From assembly GCF_000350225.1 (NCBI RefSeq), contig NW_005179214.1:1-64000 (forward strand): a stretch of DNA of 64,000 bases. The letters run 5' to 3'. The stretch's first letter is position 1. Each line of letters begins with the position of its first letter. The notes below the pieces were generated by a model. It made no database searches. It was not told the origin of the DNA and worked only from the letters and a program-made list of their open reading frames with translations. Both the position numbers and the translations under genes were made by a program. Of the stretch, positions 10,560-21,420 are shown one piece after another. This stretch comes from Chondrus crispus (lineage: Eukaryota; Rhodophyta; Florideophyceae; Gigartinales; Gigartinaceae).

Positions 10560-11370
10560 CGTCGTCCGCAGTCTTGATCCACCATGCATCCCGTTTTCTG
10601 ACAGTTTCCTTTCTGCGAGTTGCGTGTTCGGTTGAGATATCATCCACACAGTAAGTGAAGCTACTTCTCCCACAGTCTTGACCCACAACGCATCTGTTTC
10701 TCTAACAGTTTCCGTTCTGCAAGTTGCTTGTCTGTTTGAAATATCATCCGCAGTAAGTGACGCCACTTCTGCCACAGTTCTGACCCACCACGCATCCATT
10801 TTTCTAACAGTTTCCTTTCTGCTAGTTGCGTGTTTGTTTGGGATATCATCCACAGTAAGTGACGCCACTTCTCCCATAGTTCTGACCCACCACGCAACCA
10901 TTTTTGTAACAGTTTTCTTTCTGTGAGTTGCGTGTTTGGTTGAGATATCATCCACAGTAAGTGACGCCACTTCTGCCACAGTCCTGACCCACCACGCATC
11001 CATTTTTCTAACAGTTTCCTTTCTGTGAGTTGCGTGTTTGGTTTAGATATCATCCACAGTAAGTGACGCCACTTCTCCCACAGTCCTGACCCACCACGCA
11101 TCCATTTTTCTAACAGTTGCCTTTCTGTGAGTTGCGTGTTTGGTTGAGATATCATCCACAGTAAGTGACGCCACTTCTACCACAGTCCTGACCCACCACG
11201 CAACCATTTTTGTAACAGTTTTCTTTCTGCAAGTTGCGTGTTTGGTTGAGATATCATCCATTGTAAGTGACGCCACTTCTGCCACAGTCATGACCCACCG
11301 CCCATCTCCGTTTCTGACAGTTTGCGTTCTGCGAATTGCGTGTTTGGTTGAAATCTCATGCGGAGACACG
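10560..11370 (-). repeat. Minisatellite of 102 bp units, about eight copies, open as a 34-residue protein repeat
   Basis: The word ATATCATCC recurs at 10637, 10741, 10843, 10945, 11047, 11149 and 11251, with a degenerate copy near 11351. The period is exactly 102 bases after the first unit. Because 102 is a multiple of three, several frames stay open. The longest minus frames are 10479-11003 and 11043-11501. They encode a 34-residue repeat built around AWWVRTVGEVASLTVDD and KHATHRKETVRK. A single TAG at about 11043 separates the two halves. No known repeat family fits. This is either a young repeat protein or a minisatellite that is open by arithmetic. It lies between the transposase and dioxygenase genes. 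Confidence 0.75.
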
Positions 11371-11501
11371 AGTGCGCTGCAGACGTTTGGTAAGTGAGCG
11401 CTTTCTCTAGGCCATGCCGTTTTGCGATTACCTACAAAGCTGTAACGTAAGTTCGCACATTCTCTAACACATTGAAAGTTTCGAAGAACTGTTCTGACCA
11501 A

Positions 11502-12029
11502 GCTTCACAGCGTTCCTTGTCTCACTGCAGGTCAACCCGCCCGTCTTCTAACTCAGGATCAGGTAAGCCATCAGTACACCCTCCTTGGTCTATCAGAATT
11601 CCAATCCACCATCATGACGTACTGTGACCGTAACTGACCTCTCTTGTTATGTTTCTTGGCGTTGATTATTGTATTTAACAGAAGCGCAATGAACCACTGC
11701 TGCCGTATTCCGGTATTTGGACGGGGTAGATGTAGTGTATGTAGCCGTAACAATACTCTTTGGTTGCTACAAATAAATGTGATGTGAACGCCGCTGGAAC
11801 CGCTATCGGTTTCATCCTTCGGGTTGGGACCGTTTCTGGACCGGCGGGGTGATATCACCTTTGCAAGAAAGGTACTGGATTAACATTTCATTGACTGAGA
11901 GTAGGTCGGAGCATTACGTCTAGTGTTGCATTGGAGCTGCGAATGGAGACATATTTTCACTGCCCTGGAGCAGCAAAACATGGTCGTCGGTGGCTGCCCA
12001 TATGCAGCGATGATCACCGTCTCATCATT
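11502..12029. other. Intergenic, no gene seen
   Basis: Mixed-composition sequence with no supported reading frame or repeat unit. Confidence 0.5.
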
Positions 12030-12039
12030 GCATCAATGT

Positions 12040-12365
12040 AAAAGCGTTTGGCCCTGCGGGACCTGCCCGTGTACAGCGCCAGCCAGCCATCTACCGCCGC
12101 AGGCCAGGCAGAGACGCTGTGCCATAACTATGCTGCTTTTCAGCCAATGGCTTTTGGCACTGCGAGACTTACCCGTGTGCAGCGCCAGCCAGGCATCTCC
12201 CGCCACAGGCCGCGCAGAGGCGCTGTGCAATAACTCTGCTGCTTTTCAGCCAATGGCGTTTGGCACTGCGAGACTTACCTGTGTGCAGCGCCAGCCAGTC
12301 ATCTACCGCCACAGGCCAGGCAGAGACGCTGTGCCATAACTATTCCGATTTTCAGCCAATGGCGT
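12040..12365. repeat. Tandem repeat, period about 105-106 bp, three copies
   Basis: Units begin near 12049, 12153 and 12260 and share GTGTGCAGCGCCAGCCAG, ACAGGCC(A)GGCAGAG and TTTTCAGCCAATGGC. The plus-strand open frames over it differ between units and look like by-products. Confidence 0.8.
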
Positions 12366-12526
12366 TATTGGTAAAAAATGTGCAAAATCGCGACATGAAA
12401 TCAACAAGCGTTGCTACATTTATGACACATTTTTTGCTGGCCCGGACCAAAATATTTGCACCGATTTTTTATTGCCTCCGATAGGCTGATTTGACCTTCC
12501 TGTGGAAGGCAGTTGGCGGAAGGATT

Positions 12527-15500
12527 TTATTGAACTGTTAAGCAAGAATCACCATCGCTTGCATCGCTTTTGGTCTGGAAATCGTCGTCGTCATCATCAG
12601 CACTGGCATTCCATTCGCTGTCTTCATCATCATCAGCATTGGCATTTCTTTCGCCGCGGCTTCTATCCACATCATTTCCGTCCTCATCATTGTGCTCTCC
12701 CGCCAATGGCCCAATTCTGGCAGCGGTCCTTTCTATCCTATTCTCACCTTCTGTCCCCTTTTCGCACAGCTCCTTCTCGATTATTTCCAAAACATCGTCC
12801 CCTTCGAACCTCAGCGAATCCCCGAAGGCAAATGCTACTGAATCAGGGAGAGATACGTCTTCTGGAATGAAATAGAGATGGTAGCGAGTGGTGAGCTTAT
12901 CTGATAGGCGACTTTCATAACCTGCGCCAGCATGCGTTGCATAACCATGACCGACAAATACGGAGAAGGGAGGAACGGTGAGTTTGCGTAGTGTCAAATC
13001 TATTGACAGGTGTCCCAGCTCAACCACGGACTTGAATACAAACTTATGAGAGTACTCACAGAACCAGATAGGGAAGGGGTCATTATCGTTCACCATGAGG
13101 AAGTACCCCGAGCACTTATCTCGCTCATTCCGACTTCGCACCTGAAAATCGTTGTGCGGTACTTGGCGAGGGCAATTCTTGCCAGTTAAAAGCAGGCGTC
13201 CGCCTGTCACCGGCGTGCGCATCTTCCCAAACACTCTATCTGTGAGCCCAATCAGTACAGCCAACTGCCCCAACCATGCATCAAGCATAGCTCGACGAAC
13301 AGAGGCCCACACATTTTCTGGGTTTTCTTCGGTTTCTTCCATGAGCAACATCCTGGTGCTGGAATAACGGGCCTTGCCTTCGTTCCGGGATTTCTTATCA
13401 CCTTCTGACTCCCCCAAGTTGACTATCGGGTTCCAAAGAGTGCGATTCTTCTCCTTTTCCAGCGCATTCTCTCCTGGAAACGTTGAAAGATAGTGGTCGA
13501 ATAGCTCCTGAATACCAGTGTCCGTGTTCACAATGCTAAGAGGGGGCTGCCGGGCCTGTATCACTTCTTTGGCCAGCGAGTGTGGTTCTGCAAAACCTTC
13601 CAGTATGCAGAACCCACGCTCCTGCAGTAGCATTCCTTTCCTCATAAAGTATGCCCTACCTTCGCCTTTCTCAAAGGACGACGTTACCGTATCCCAATCT
13701 AGCTCACTTTCTGAGTCACCCAAAACGGGGTTTGCCTGCCTCACTGATTCGAGGTGCTGCTTTTGAGCAGCCATGAGCCAGGCCACTCGATGCATATAGG
13801 TCAAATCTTCAACGTTCACGAAATTGTGAGCTCTATGACCTAAGGGAATATGCAAAGCTTCTAGCAATGGAGTGTGGTGCAATTCGCCTCCGTTGGCTTG
13901 CACTTTATTGGCAATAGAGACGACTTCGGACGGAGTCCTCAGCAGGGCATCTTTCCACCAAGGGTCAACCTCACCACGGTAAACGGGTGCATCTCTGTAA
14001 CCGACAGGGAGCAGAGGAGGCAAGAAGTCATCGAAAGGCACTTCAGATTTGCGTAGGAGGGGCTCACGAGACCCGTCCGTATCAACGATTTCGATCGGAG
14101 GTCGGACAGGTCGGACAGAAAGCGGTGTGTTCGTGGCAGTCTGCTTGGCCCAAGTGGCCTTCTTCTTCGCCTTCTTCTTCGCCTTTGGACGGGATTCAGT
14201 CGTGGTGAAGACTTTAATAGGAGGGGAAGGAGGAGGTGAAGCTTTCCGCTTACGACCACTGCGACGAGATGGGGCTGGTTCGGGAGATGATGTGATGGGC
14301 GTCCTCGAGCCTGTTTTCGCGGGTGACAGCACGGGTGTCTTCGCACCACCAGAGCCATTTGACTTGACGACGACGGAAGATGGCACTGCCGCTGTAGAAG
14401 TCGATGCACCTGCCGCTGGCGCTGCCTTGGGCTTATTCCCGGCTTGTTTCGGCTCGAAATGGGAGATAATCCTTGAACCAAAACGTGAGGATCTCTGCGA
14501 GTTCTTATCTTCATCTACCTTCTTGCTGGAAAACAATCTCATACTGTTCACGAAAAGATCACCAATGGAACTTGTCTTGTTTTTTGGTTGCTTCACTTGT
14601 ACTTCTAGGAACTCCGAAAAGGACAGTCGTCCTGGAATGCCATATAGGTTGAACTTACGGCGACAAATCTGGTAAAGTTCCATAGCCGTTCCAAAGAAGG
14701 GAGTTGCGTCAAATGCCCCTGAAGATGCAGGGTTGCGGACACATGCATGCATGCTATCCAGGAAGAGCATAACACCGCACTCATCGACCTCGTAAAACTT
14801 GCTGTGGTCAAGATGCACAGCCCCAATCTTCGGTCGCTCATCGGGTTTGAAGGACAACAGCCTATCAAATGCACGGGGATATTTCGCGAAAATCTTGGCA
14901 ATCCTTGCGTAGCGGCGATACGTGGGCTTCTTCATGTTCGGAATAATCTCCGATGTGCACATCTCTGCGGCAACATTCGACGGCCTTACTTCATCGACGG
15001 TGAGGCCAGTTTCTAATGCGAAAGACTTCAGATAGGACAGAACACCGTGAATATGTTCTTCCAAGCTCTCGAAAAGACGCACTGTCGATGCTACCTGATT
15101 CCGATGGGAGCCAAGGTGAAGCATCTCGGTGCTGTTCATGTCCTTCCCATCACGGCGAAGAATAAGCACCATACGGAGCGGTTCATGTAGCCATTTCAGC
15201 CCGGGTTCCTCACCTCGAGTATGCAATATATTCTTCATACTCTGTCGACGATGAAGACCATCGACAACAACCGCACGTATATCACCCCTCAAATACCTTG
15301 AGACGACCTCACTACCGTGCCCATCATCGGCCAACCGATTTTCCATGACGAGGCCACCAAGGTCCACATCACCCACATTCGGGTTCTCAACATGACGAAT
15401 AGTTATTGTCATCAACCCGCTTCCGTAGTCGTAGCCGTAGGTTATGAAGCCCTCCTCAAGCCGTTTGACATACTTGGTTGCAGTATCCCGAAGTGTACAA

Positions 15501-16348
15501 GGTGGCTGGAGAACTTGGGACAGCATAACGCTCACTTCCACTCTCACGTAGGCAGACATGTCGTAGCAGCGGATATTGACATCTTTTCCATGCTCAGCGA
15601 GCTCGATCGTATCACCCAGATCCCCATCTTCTGGTGCGGGAGGAACCATTTTGTCAACGTCAATCACTGGCGCAGGCATAGCAGGGGTAACTTCAATGGC
15701 TTCGTCACCTTCTGGCGCACCCGGATATGGCTGCGGCACAGGCGTCGCAGCGGTATCGAATTGCATTTTTCCTGCTTCTTCGGGTTTCGGTCTTTGGTCA
15801 GCTGGTCTCGGTGCGGGCGGTAATTCACACGAACTTTTCAGACCGGAAAGATTGTTCTCTTCTTCAGCCTGAGCTTCTACTGGAATCATCATCCTCGTAT
15901 CCCAGGCGTAGAGGCCAGCAGTGTGCAAATCACATAATTTTTCAGGTGGTCCCTCACCTCCTTTGAATTTGTAGGGATAAGGATGATTACTTGCATTCGT
16001 CGTGAGCGATGCACCCGTTACGACCACGGGGTCTTGTTTCGCGGTTTGGGGAAGTTTATGCAAGTGTAGTCTGCGTTGTACAATTTCACTCTCGTCCCCA
16101 GCTGTAGACAGTTTCGCAGTCCCCACTTCCATAACTGCATCTCTCACAACTGCGAACAGCTTGACATGGACGCCCTTCTTGATGCCACGAGCTTCTAAAC
16201 CCTTGCCATAGTCACGTCCGAGGACTTTGCGGACAAGGGCTTCGTTAAGGGCACTCCCTGTTGCACCACTGCTTCCGGTACGGGCACCGCTACGCCCCCG
16301 ATGTCGGGATCTTCGACCACGCGTAGTTGCATTTGGCATGGTTTTCAC
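12527..16348 (-). CDS. ParB-like domain plus 2-oxoglutarate/Fe(II) dioxygenase-like protein (TET/JBP-like candidate)
   Basis: One open frame of 1,273 codons. The N-terminus is basic (RGRRSRHRGRSGAR), suitable for nucleic-acid binding. Residues about 290-500 contain VVVDGLHRRQSM (D363-R368), the signature loop of ParB/sulfiredoxin-like nuclease-fold domains, followed by a helical region. Residues about 640-780 are a low-complexity Pro/Ser/Lys linker with RRSGRKRK and KAKKKAKKKATW, probable nuclear-localisation or DNA-contact tracts. Near the C-terminus PHNDF gives an HxD pair (H1065, D1067). GHGYATHAGAGY supplies a distal His (H1139), and TTRYHLYF supplies R1155, 16 residues later. HxD, H and R form the Fe(II)/2-oxoglutarate site. 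The 16-residue H-to-R spacing fits TET/JBP proteins, but generic P4H-like dioxygenases are not excluded. The tail is very acidic. The substrate is likely DNA by association with the adjacent methyltransferase, but this is inference. Confidence 0.65.
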   Translation of the reverse strand: MKTMPNATTRGRRSRHRGRSGARTGSSGATGSALNEALVRKVLGRDYGKGLEARGIKKGVHVKLFAVVRDAVMEVGTAKLSTAGDESEIVQRRLHLHKLPQTAKQDPVVVTGASLTTNASNHPYPYKFKGGEGPPEKLCDLHTAGLYAWDTRMMIPVEAQAEEENNLSGLKSSCELPPAPRPADQRPKPEEAGKMQFDTAATPVPQPYPGAPEGDEAIEVTPAMPAPVIDVDKMVPPAPEDGDLGDTIELAEHGKDVNIRCYDMSAYVRVEVSVMLSQVLQPPCTLRDTATKYVKRLEEGFITYGYDYGSGLMTITIRHVENPNVGDVDLGGLVMENRLADDGHGSEVVSRYLRGDIRAVVVDGLHRRQSMKNILHTRGEEPGLKWLHEPLRMVLILRRDGKDMNSTEMLHLGSHRNQVASTVRLFESLEEHIHGVLSYLKSFALETGLTVDEVRPSNVAAEMCTSEIIPNMKKPTYRRYARIAKIFAKYPRAFDRLLSFKPDERPKIGAVHLDHSKFYEVDECGVMLFLDSMHACVRNPASSGAFDATPFFGTAMELYQICRRKFNLYGIPGRLSFSEFLEVQVKQPKNKTSSIGDLFVNSMRLFSSKKVDEDKNSQRSSRFGSRIISHFEPKQAGNKPKAAPAAGASTSTAAVPSSVVVKSNGSGGAKTPVLSPAKTGSRTPITSSPEPAPSRRSGRKRKASPPPSPPIKVFTTTESRPKAKKKAKKKATWAKQTATNTPLSVRPVRPPIEIVDTDGSREPLLRKSEVPFDDFLPPLLPVGYRDAPVYRGEVDPWWKDALLRTPSEVVSIANKVQANGGELHHTPLLEALHIPLGHRAHNFVNVEDLTYMHRVAWLMAAQKQHLESVRQANPVLGDSESELDWDTVTSSFEKGEGRAYFMRKGMLLQERGFCILEGFAEPHSLAKEVIQARQPPLSIVNTDTGIQELFDHYLSTFPGENALEKEKNRTLWNPIVNLGESEGDKKSRNEGKARYSSTRMLLMEETEENPENVWASVRRAMLDAWLGQLAVLIGLTDRVFGKMRTPVTGGRLLLTGKNCPRQVPHNDFQVRSRNERDKCSGYFLMVNDNDPFPIWFCEYSHKFVFKSVVELGHLSIDLTLRKLTVPPFSVFVGHGYATHAGAGYESRLSDKLTTRYHLYFIPEDVSLPDSVAFAFGDSLRFEGDDVLEIIEKELCEKGTEGENRIERTAARIGPLAGEHNDEDGNDVDRSRGERNANADDDEDSEWNASADDDDDDFQTKSDASDGDSCLTVQ

Positions 16349-16504
16349 AAGGGTGTACTTAACGCGGAAGACTGGCTTTCCTTGCGAGGGATATGTAGAT
16401 AAGCGGGGAAGACAAATGTGATAGAGACGCAGAGAGATGGATGAATGGGGGGTTCCGAATGAAAGCTGTCCGTCGCGCCACGCCGTTAAGAAGAGATGAG
16501 ATGC

Positions 16505-16846
16505 GACTGGCTAAGGGCCTGGCTTTTTTACCCGATTTTACGGATTTTTACGGATTTTTACCACCTGGGATGGTGGTACTTTGCAGGCTTCGTCCCACTT
16601 TGAAAAAGTGTTCGGGCGAACAGTCGGGATTTGCTGGTCATGGTTCGCGAACCATGACCAGCAAATTATAAACGCCTATAATTTTATCAAAAAAGTAACA
16701 GTCCATATTTTGCTGGTCATGGTTCGCGAACCATGACCAGCCCAGTATAAACATCTGTAATTTTAACAAAAAATAACAGTCCAGATTTGCTAGTCATGGT
16801 TCGCGAACCATGACCAGCAAATCTCGACTGTTCGCCCGAACACTTT
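16505..16846. repeat. Palindrome-bearing TIR repeat, copy 1
   Basis: The part from 16605 to 16846 has terminal inverted repeats AAAGTGTTCGGGCGAACAGT and its complement, so it resembles a 242 bp MITE. Inside are three copies of GCTGGTCATGGTTCGCGAAC plus inverted half, each about 30 bp. The first is extended to a perfect 38 bp palindrome at 16629-16666. The second is at 16712-16741, and the third at about 16790-16825 has one changed base. The repeat shared with copy 2 extends left to about 16505, beyond the TIR. Confidence 0.9.
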
Positions 16847-17079
16847 CGTCATGATGTGAAAAACGTTTCCCTTAGCTGGGCTCACAAAGAAACGGCTACA
16901 CTTAACCAAGAACCACAAAACGTAACGTCACAGGTGAGTACATGAACTGTCTATTCTACGGTCAAGAGTTCAGACTCAGAATGAGAATTCTCTCAAAGCA
17001 AATGCATACTGCGCATGCTTCGAGATCATCATCATTCCCCTGAGCCGCCTCTTAGGGGCGCCTTAGGGTCGGAGAAGGT

Positions 17080-17310
17080 ACTGTACTGTGCCTACGTAAT
17101 GTGTTCTCATTTTGAGTTTCGAGTACCAAAAAAATGGGACTCGAAACTCATTATGAGTTTCGAACCCCCAAAAAAAGGGACTCGAAACTCAAAATGAGAA
17201 TGGCGTCGAGGCATGGCCAAGGCGGCGCTTCAGGGGTGGAGCAGGTACTGCACTGCGCATACGTACAGTATTCTCATTTTGAGTTTCGAGTACCAATTGC
17301 ATCCGCTCAT
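17080..17310. repeat. GAGTTTCGAG foldback array 1
   Basis: The motif CTCATTTTGAGTTTCGAGT and its complement alternate several times, separated by short A or C runs (CCAAAAAAA, CCCCCAAAAAAA). It is the same repeat family as the arrays at 21.4-22.0 kb and 24.8-25.2 kb. Confidence 0.85.
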
Positions 17311-17489
17311 CCCGGCGCCTCGCTCTATGTCATACTTCGCCTGTGCCTGTGCCACCGCCGGCGCCTAGCACGAGGTCTTCAGACAAAGCCTGCGACTCCC
17401 AGTTGCGCGTCAGAAAGGGGTCCCGGATAATCGGTATTCCTCACGACACGCCGAGATAAGGTACGACTTCCCTTCAGATAGTTTTCGTA

Positions 17490-17824
17490 GCTAGGGGCCT
17501 GGCTTTTTACCCGATTTTACGGATTTTACGTATTTTAACCACCTGGGATGGTGGTACTTTGCAGGCTTCGTCCCACTTTGAAAAAGTGTTCGGGCGAACA
17601 GTCGGGATTTGCTGGTCATGGTTCGCGAACCATGACCAGCAAATTATAAACGCCTATAATTTTAACAAAAAAGTAACAGTCCATATTTTGCTGGTCATGG
17701 TTCGCGAACCATGACCAGCCCAGTATAAACATCTGTAATTTTAACAAAAAATAACAGTCCAGATTTGCTAGTCATGGTTCGCGAACCATGACCAGCAAAT
17801 CTCGACTGTTCGCCCGAACACTTT
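17490..17824. repeat. Palindrome-bearing TIR repeat, copy 2
   Basis: Direct-orientation copy of the 16.5 kb repeat. The TIR-bounded part is 17583-17824, again 242 bp, with the same three palindromes. It ends about 100 bases before the start codon of the methyltransferase-SET gene. That places it in that gene's 5' region, whereas copy 1 lies about 160 bases upstream of the dioxygenase gene. Confidence 0.9.
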
Positions 17825-17921
17825 TCCGAAGCATACCCTTTTTTTCACTACGCCGTCTCTAACAGCCCATCCAGTCCTTACTTTTCCAGACTTCACTTCG
17901 GAAAATAATCACCATTGAATT

Positions 17922-20900
17922 ATGACTTCCGCTCGTGTCAGCTTCACCCAGTTGTGTCTCACTCACTTGTTTCACATTCTGAGAAACGAGAAATTCAGAA
18001 CAAATTTCAACCTTCGCGAATCCAAGACGTCTGATGTACTACGCTGGATACACAAGCAAGATGATGACAGCGCGGTCAAAGCACTAAAGGCGTTACTGCT
18101 GAACAAAAATAGGAAGCGAAGAGATCCCGGAAATTTTCGATCTTCATTCAACGACGGACCACCTATTCTCAGAGAGCTCGGTACAGAACAGGTGAAGCAA
18201 ATCTTCAAATCTGCAGTTTCCTTTGTCATGTACGGGGAGAAAGACTCTCGAATCTTCGAACTTTTCGAGATGCTCTTCGCGTCGGGTAAGATCAGCCCCT
18301 CGTTAGTGGTTGGGAGCAAGTATATTCCAGCCAAGGGCAACAGATATGCTGTGCCAAGTTCGTCTAAGTCTTACTTCGCTACAAAGCCTCCTGATACATT
18401 CGAGGTTATTATCTACATTCACGCCTTGAAAGTTGCTGTGGACTACTTTCAGAGACAACGGAAACGCCGGAACAAGATTTCGAGTTCGTTTCGGATAAGC
18501 TATACCTGCGGAAATCGTCTGGGCTTCGCCATTCAACTCATTGTAAAGGCGTGGACATCCTTGGCGAAGAAGATAGGCCTCGAGAGCTGCGAGTCAATGA
18601 TTTCCCCGTACGTTCTCTTCAAGGAATCAAGTGGAACCTTTATGGTTCTCGGTGAGAGCGACAGCGGCTTTGCGCCTACGTCACAGAGCCATACATTCCG
18701 GGGACACCGAAACGCCGCGATGGATTTGAAGCTTGCGGATCCTACTGCTTGGAAGAGGACCAAGGAGCAAGATTACGCGTTTAGGGAACTCACTGCTATG
18801 CTATTTCACCACTTGAAAGAGGTTTCTACGCATGAGTACCTATACGAATGTGCGGAAGACACGGACTGGGAATTTGTCAAGAAGTACAAGTGCGAGAAGA
18901 AAGACACCGTTGCTCCCGTTTTCGCTTCCTTATCTGCACCTACAAAAGCAGCGATAGGGTATGTTGACAATGGTGTCACTGCTATTGACGTCGATTCTAT
19001 GGGCAATACTGAAGACACCGTTGATATAGGCGCAATAGAAGCATCGCAGGACGAAGATGAAGAAGAAGGTGTCAAGGAAGAAGGTAATAGGGTCCCTATG
19101 GATCCTCAGGATACCAGACCAGAAAAGCGTCATAAAACGTCTGGAACAAGGGGTGAAGAGCGGTATCAGTTCGCCTACGACAGGGTCATGAAGACGATGA
19201 GTCCTTTCTGCCGCATTCACGACGTCCCAATGACCGATGTCCTTGAGACAGATGCCGAAGAGAGTGGCTTCTACCTAGATGGAAAGGTGCAACTCATCTT
19301 GACAGACCCTCCCTATAACACGCGCAGGGAGGTGGAATCTCCCAACTCCAGCCATGACAAGCTTTCCGGATCTGACATGTTGGAGTGTGTTGTTATCTTC
19401 GACCGTGTTCTCAAACCGGGTGGACACGGGATTGTCTTTTGCTCAGCCCTCCAGTTCGCAGAGTGGTATTTCATGCTTAAGAATCATAAGCGCCTCAAGA
19501 ACGGTATTGATGAAGATGATGCCTCACAGCCTTTGAGACAAGTCTACGAGAAGGTATTCAACGTTGAAAGAATCCCCCTCAACTTCGTACGGGCACCGGG
19601 TCACTACTTCCAGAAACGCCACCGGAAGGGATGCAGCCACATGTCAATTGTGCAGACGGCGATTCATTTCTGGAAACGAGGCTTGGAGTTTAAGGATGAA
19701 CTCGAGCAAATCAATTACATACCTCATGGGTATGTTCCATCTCGACACGCCGCATGGACAAATTGCGTTGACGGGATACCCCGCATTGAGGGTGATGAGC
19801 GTGTAATGTTCCCAGAAGCTGGGAATAGCTCTATGTCAAAGGGAGGGAGTGATCACATTTCAGTGGATGAGAATGTCCGAATGTTCCTTCGACCCGAGCA
19901 GAAGAGCATCAGACTGATGATGGAGATGGTTTCAAGGTTCTCCCAACCTGGTGATATTGTGTTCGACCCATACGGAGGGACTTTCGCAACAGCGAAGGCG
20001 TGCCTCACTCTACCGATGCATCGAAAGTTTGTTGGTTGCGATTTCGATGAGAGATGCGTCGAGATCGCGGTTGTAAGTGTCCTTCAAACCTTTGCGAAAC
20101 AGCTCACCTCGCCAGTATCGGATATCACTGCTTCTGTCGAGGAGATTGACTTTGCTATTGAATTCTTGGCTCACCCCAACTTGGAAGCTAGGGAAGCCGC
20201 ACAGCATGCATCATTGTGGGACGCACCTCCCGGCCTACCGATTTATCAGAGGCTCCCTATACATGTTCACCGTTATCTATCGTGCATGAATGGTAATGTG
20301 GACATGGCACTCAAGTACAAGAATACTCCTCCGGACTTATGGCCGAGCATTTACAGAGCATTTCTCGATACAGTGGACACAGAGGCTCTCATGAGCCTGG
20401 AGGCTGCCGCGAAAGGTTTCGTTGTTTGCGAGTCCACGATAAGGCATACTTCTGCTGGGAGGGGCGTTTTTGCTATGCGTTCTTTCAAAAAGGGAGAAGA
20501 TATTCTCACCTACTACGGGACAGTGGTATACAAGAACTTGAGTGGTCAAAATGCAGCCACCAAGGTTTACGGGAGTGGTATTCTAGGGGTTCGAAAAAAG
20601 CGATTCGCTGAAAAGGCCGTCCACTGCGCAGTAATGCAGTTGACGCCGAAGATAAGGAGCATCCCATATTCATCGTCCCGGCACCGTTTTGCGTCGCAGG
20701 CTACATCAATGATCCGCGGTATCTTCCGGATGACAGGGATGTAGAAGAGCGTCATGCCAAGCACTCCCGTACAGCAAATGTCCGGTTTGTGGAATCGGTG
20801 GCTTCTCCAAGCAAACATAAGCTTCGCTCGAACAGGCTTGTCATCATTGAGACCATACAGGAAATCAGCACTGGCGAGGAGTTGTTCCTAGACTACGGGA

Positions 20901-20935
20901 AGTCTTTCGCCCATTGGGGCTCGGCTCCACTCTAA
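17922..20935 (+). CDS. Beta-class DNA methyltransferase (probably N6-adenine) fused to a C-terminal SET domain, frameshifted
   Basis: The main frame of 940 codons begins at 17922. Residues 1-420 are an unrecognised helical region ending in an acidic linker and the basic run RPEKRHK. ILTDPPYN (D462-Y465) is the catalytic motif IV of amino-methyltransferases; DPPY is usual for adenine-N6 enzymes. VFDPYGGTF (D682) with KFVGCDFDERCVEIAV is the AdoMet-binding motif I and its following strand. The order IV then I is the beta class, as in CcrM. A SET domain starts near residue 835 (SAGRGVFAMRSFKKGEDILTYYG). At about 20630-20660 the frame shifts. The rest of the domain, with GYINDPR, NVRFVES and GEELFLDYGKSF, continues in another frame to TAA at 20933-20935. 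Whether this is a mutation, a sequencing error or a tiny intron cannot be decided. The protein would methylate DNA and possibly histone lysines in the nucleus. Confidence 0.8.
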
Positions 20936-21420
20936 GTGCGTACGGAAAACAATAATATCTGTTACAGTATTGGAAGAGAATGATAAGACCGCGACGTTAT
21001 CTGTTTGGATCTGGGTGGTGTTTCTCTGCGAGGACGGTTTCAGGGGCATGTCAAAGAATAGACAAATTTCGTCAGCGAGGCTTAATTTCTTGATTTAGAT
21101 GGCCAGGAAGAACCCCAGACGGGAAGAGATATTGACGCTAGCTGTAGAGACCGAACCTTCTTTCTAACTAAACACACATCTGACATATCGAGACATATCT
21201 TGCGTTTAAAAGCAAAAAAACATGGGTTCCCAACCCATATTTAGTGTACTATTCTACGGGGCCCCGCACACTCCCAAGCACACACTACGGGCATTCCCAA
21301 CAAGAGACCCACTTTTTTGAAGCTGTGAAACGCAATATAAACGTACAGCACACGTTAAAATCGCACATATTGCTGCGCCCTTGGAGCGACCCTGCGCATA
21401 CTTCGAGACAATTCTCCTTT
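20936..21420. other. Intergenic, no gene seen
   Basis: AT-rich 3' flank of the methyltransferase-SET gene with no supported reading frame. Confidence 0.5.

Larger units (their letters stand above)
16349..17921. promoter_or_regulatory. Divergent spacer between the dioxygenase and methyltransferase-SET genes
   Basis: The two largest genes of region A start at 16348 (minus) and 17922 (plus), so any promoters lie here. The spacer holds two near-identical repeats with three strong palindromes each. Between them lies a GAGTTTCGAG foldback array. No TATA box or initiator could be assigned with confidence. Confidence 0.5.

Noticed and set aside
10560..11370. TAL-effector-type DNA-binding repeats (34 residues)
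   Set aside because: Only the length matches. The residues share no TAL pattern and there is no variable di-residue position.
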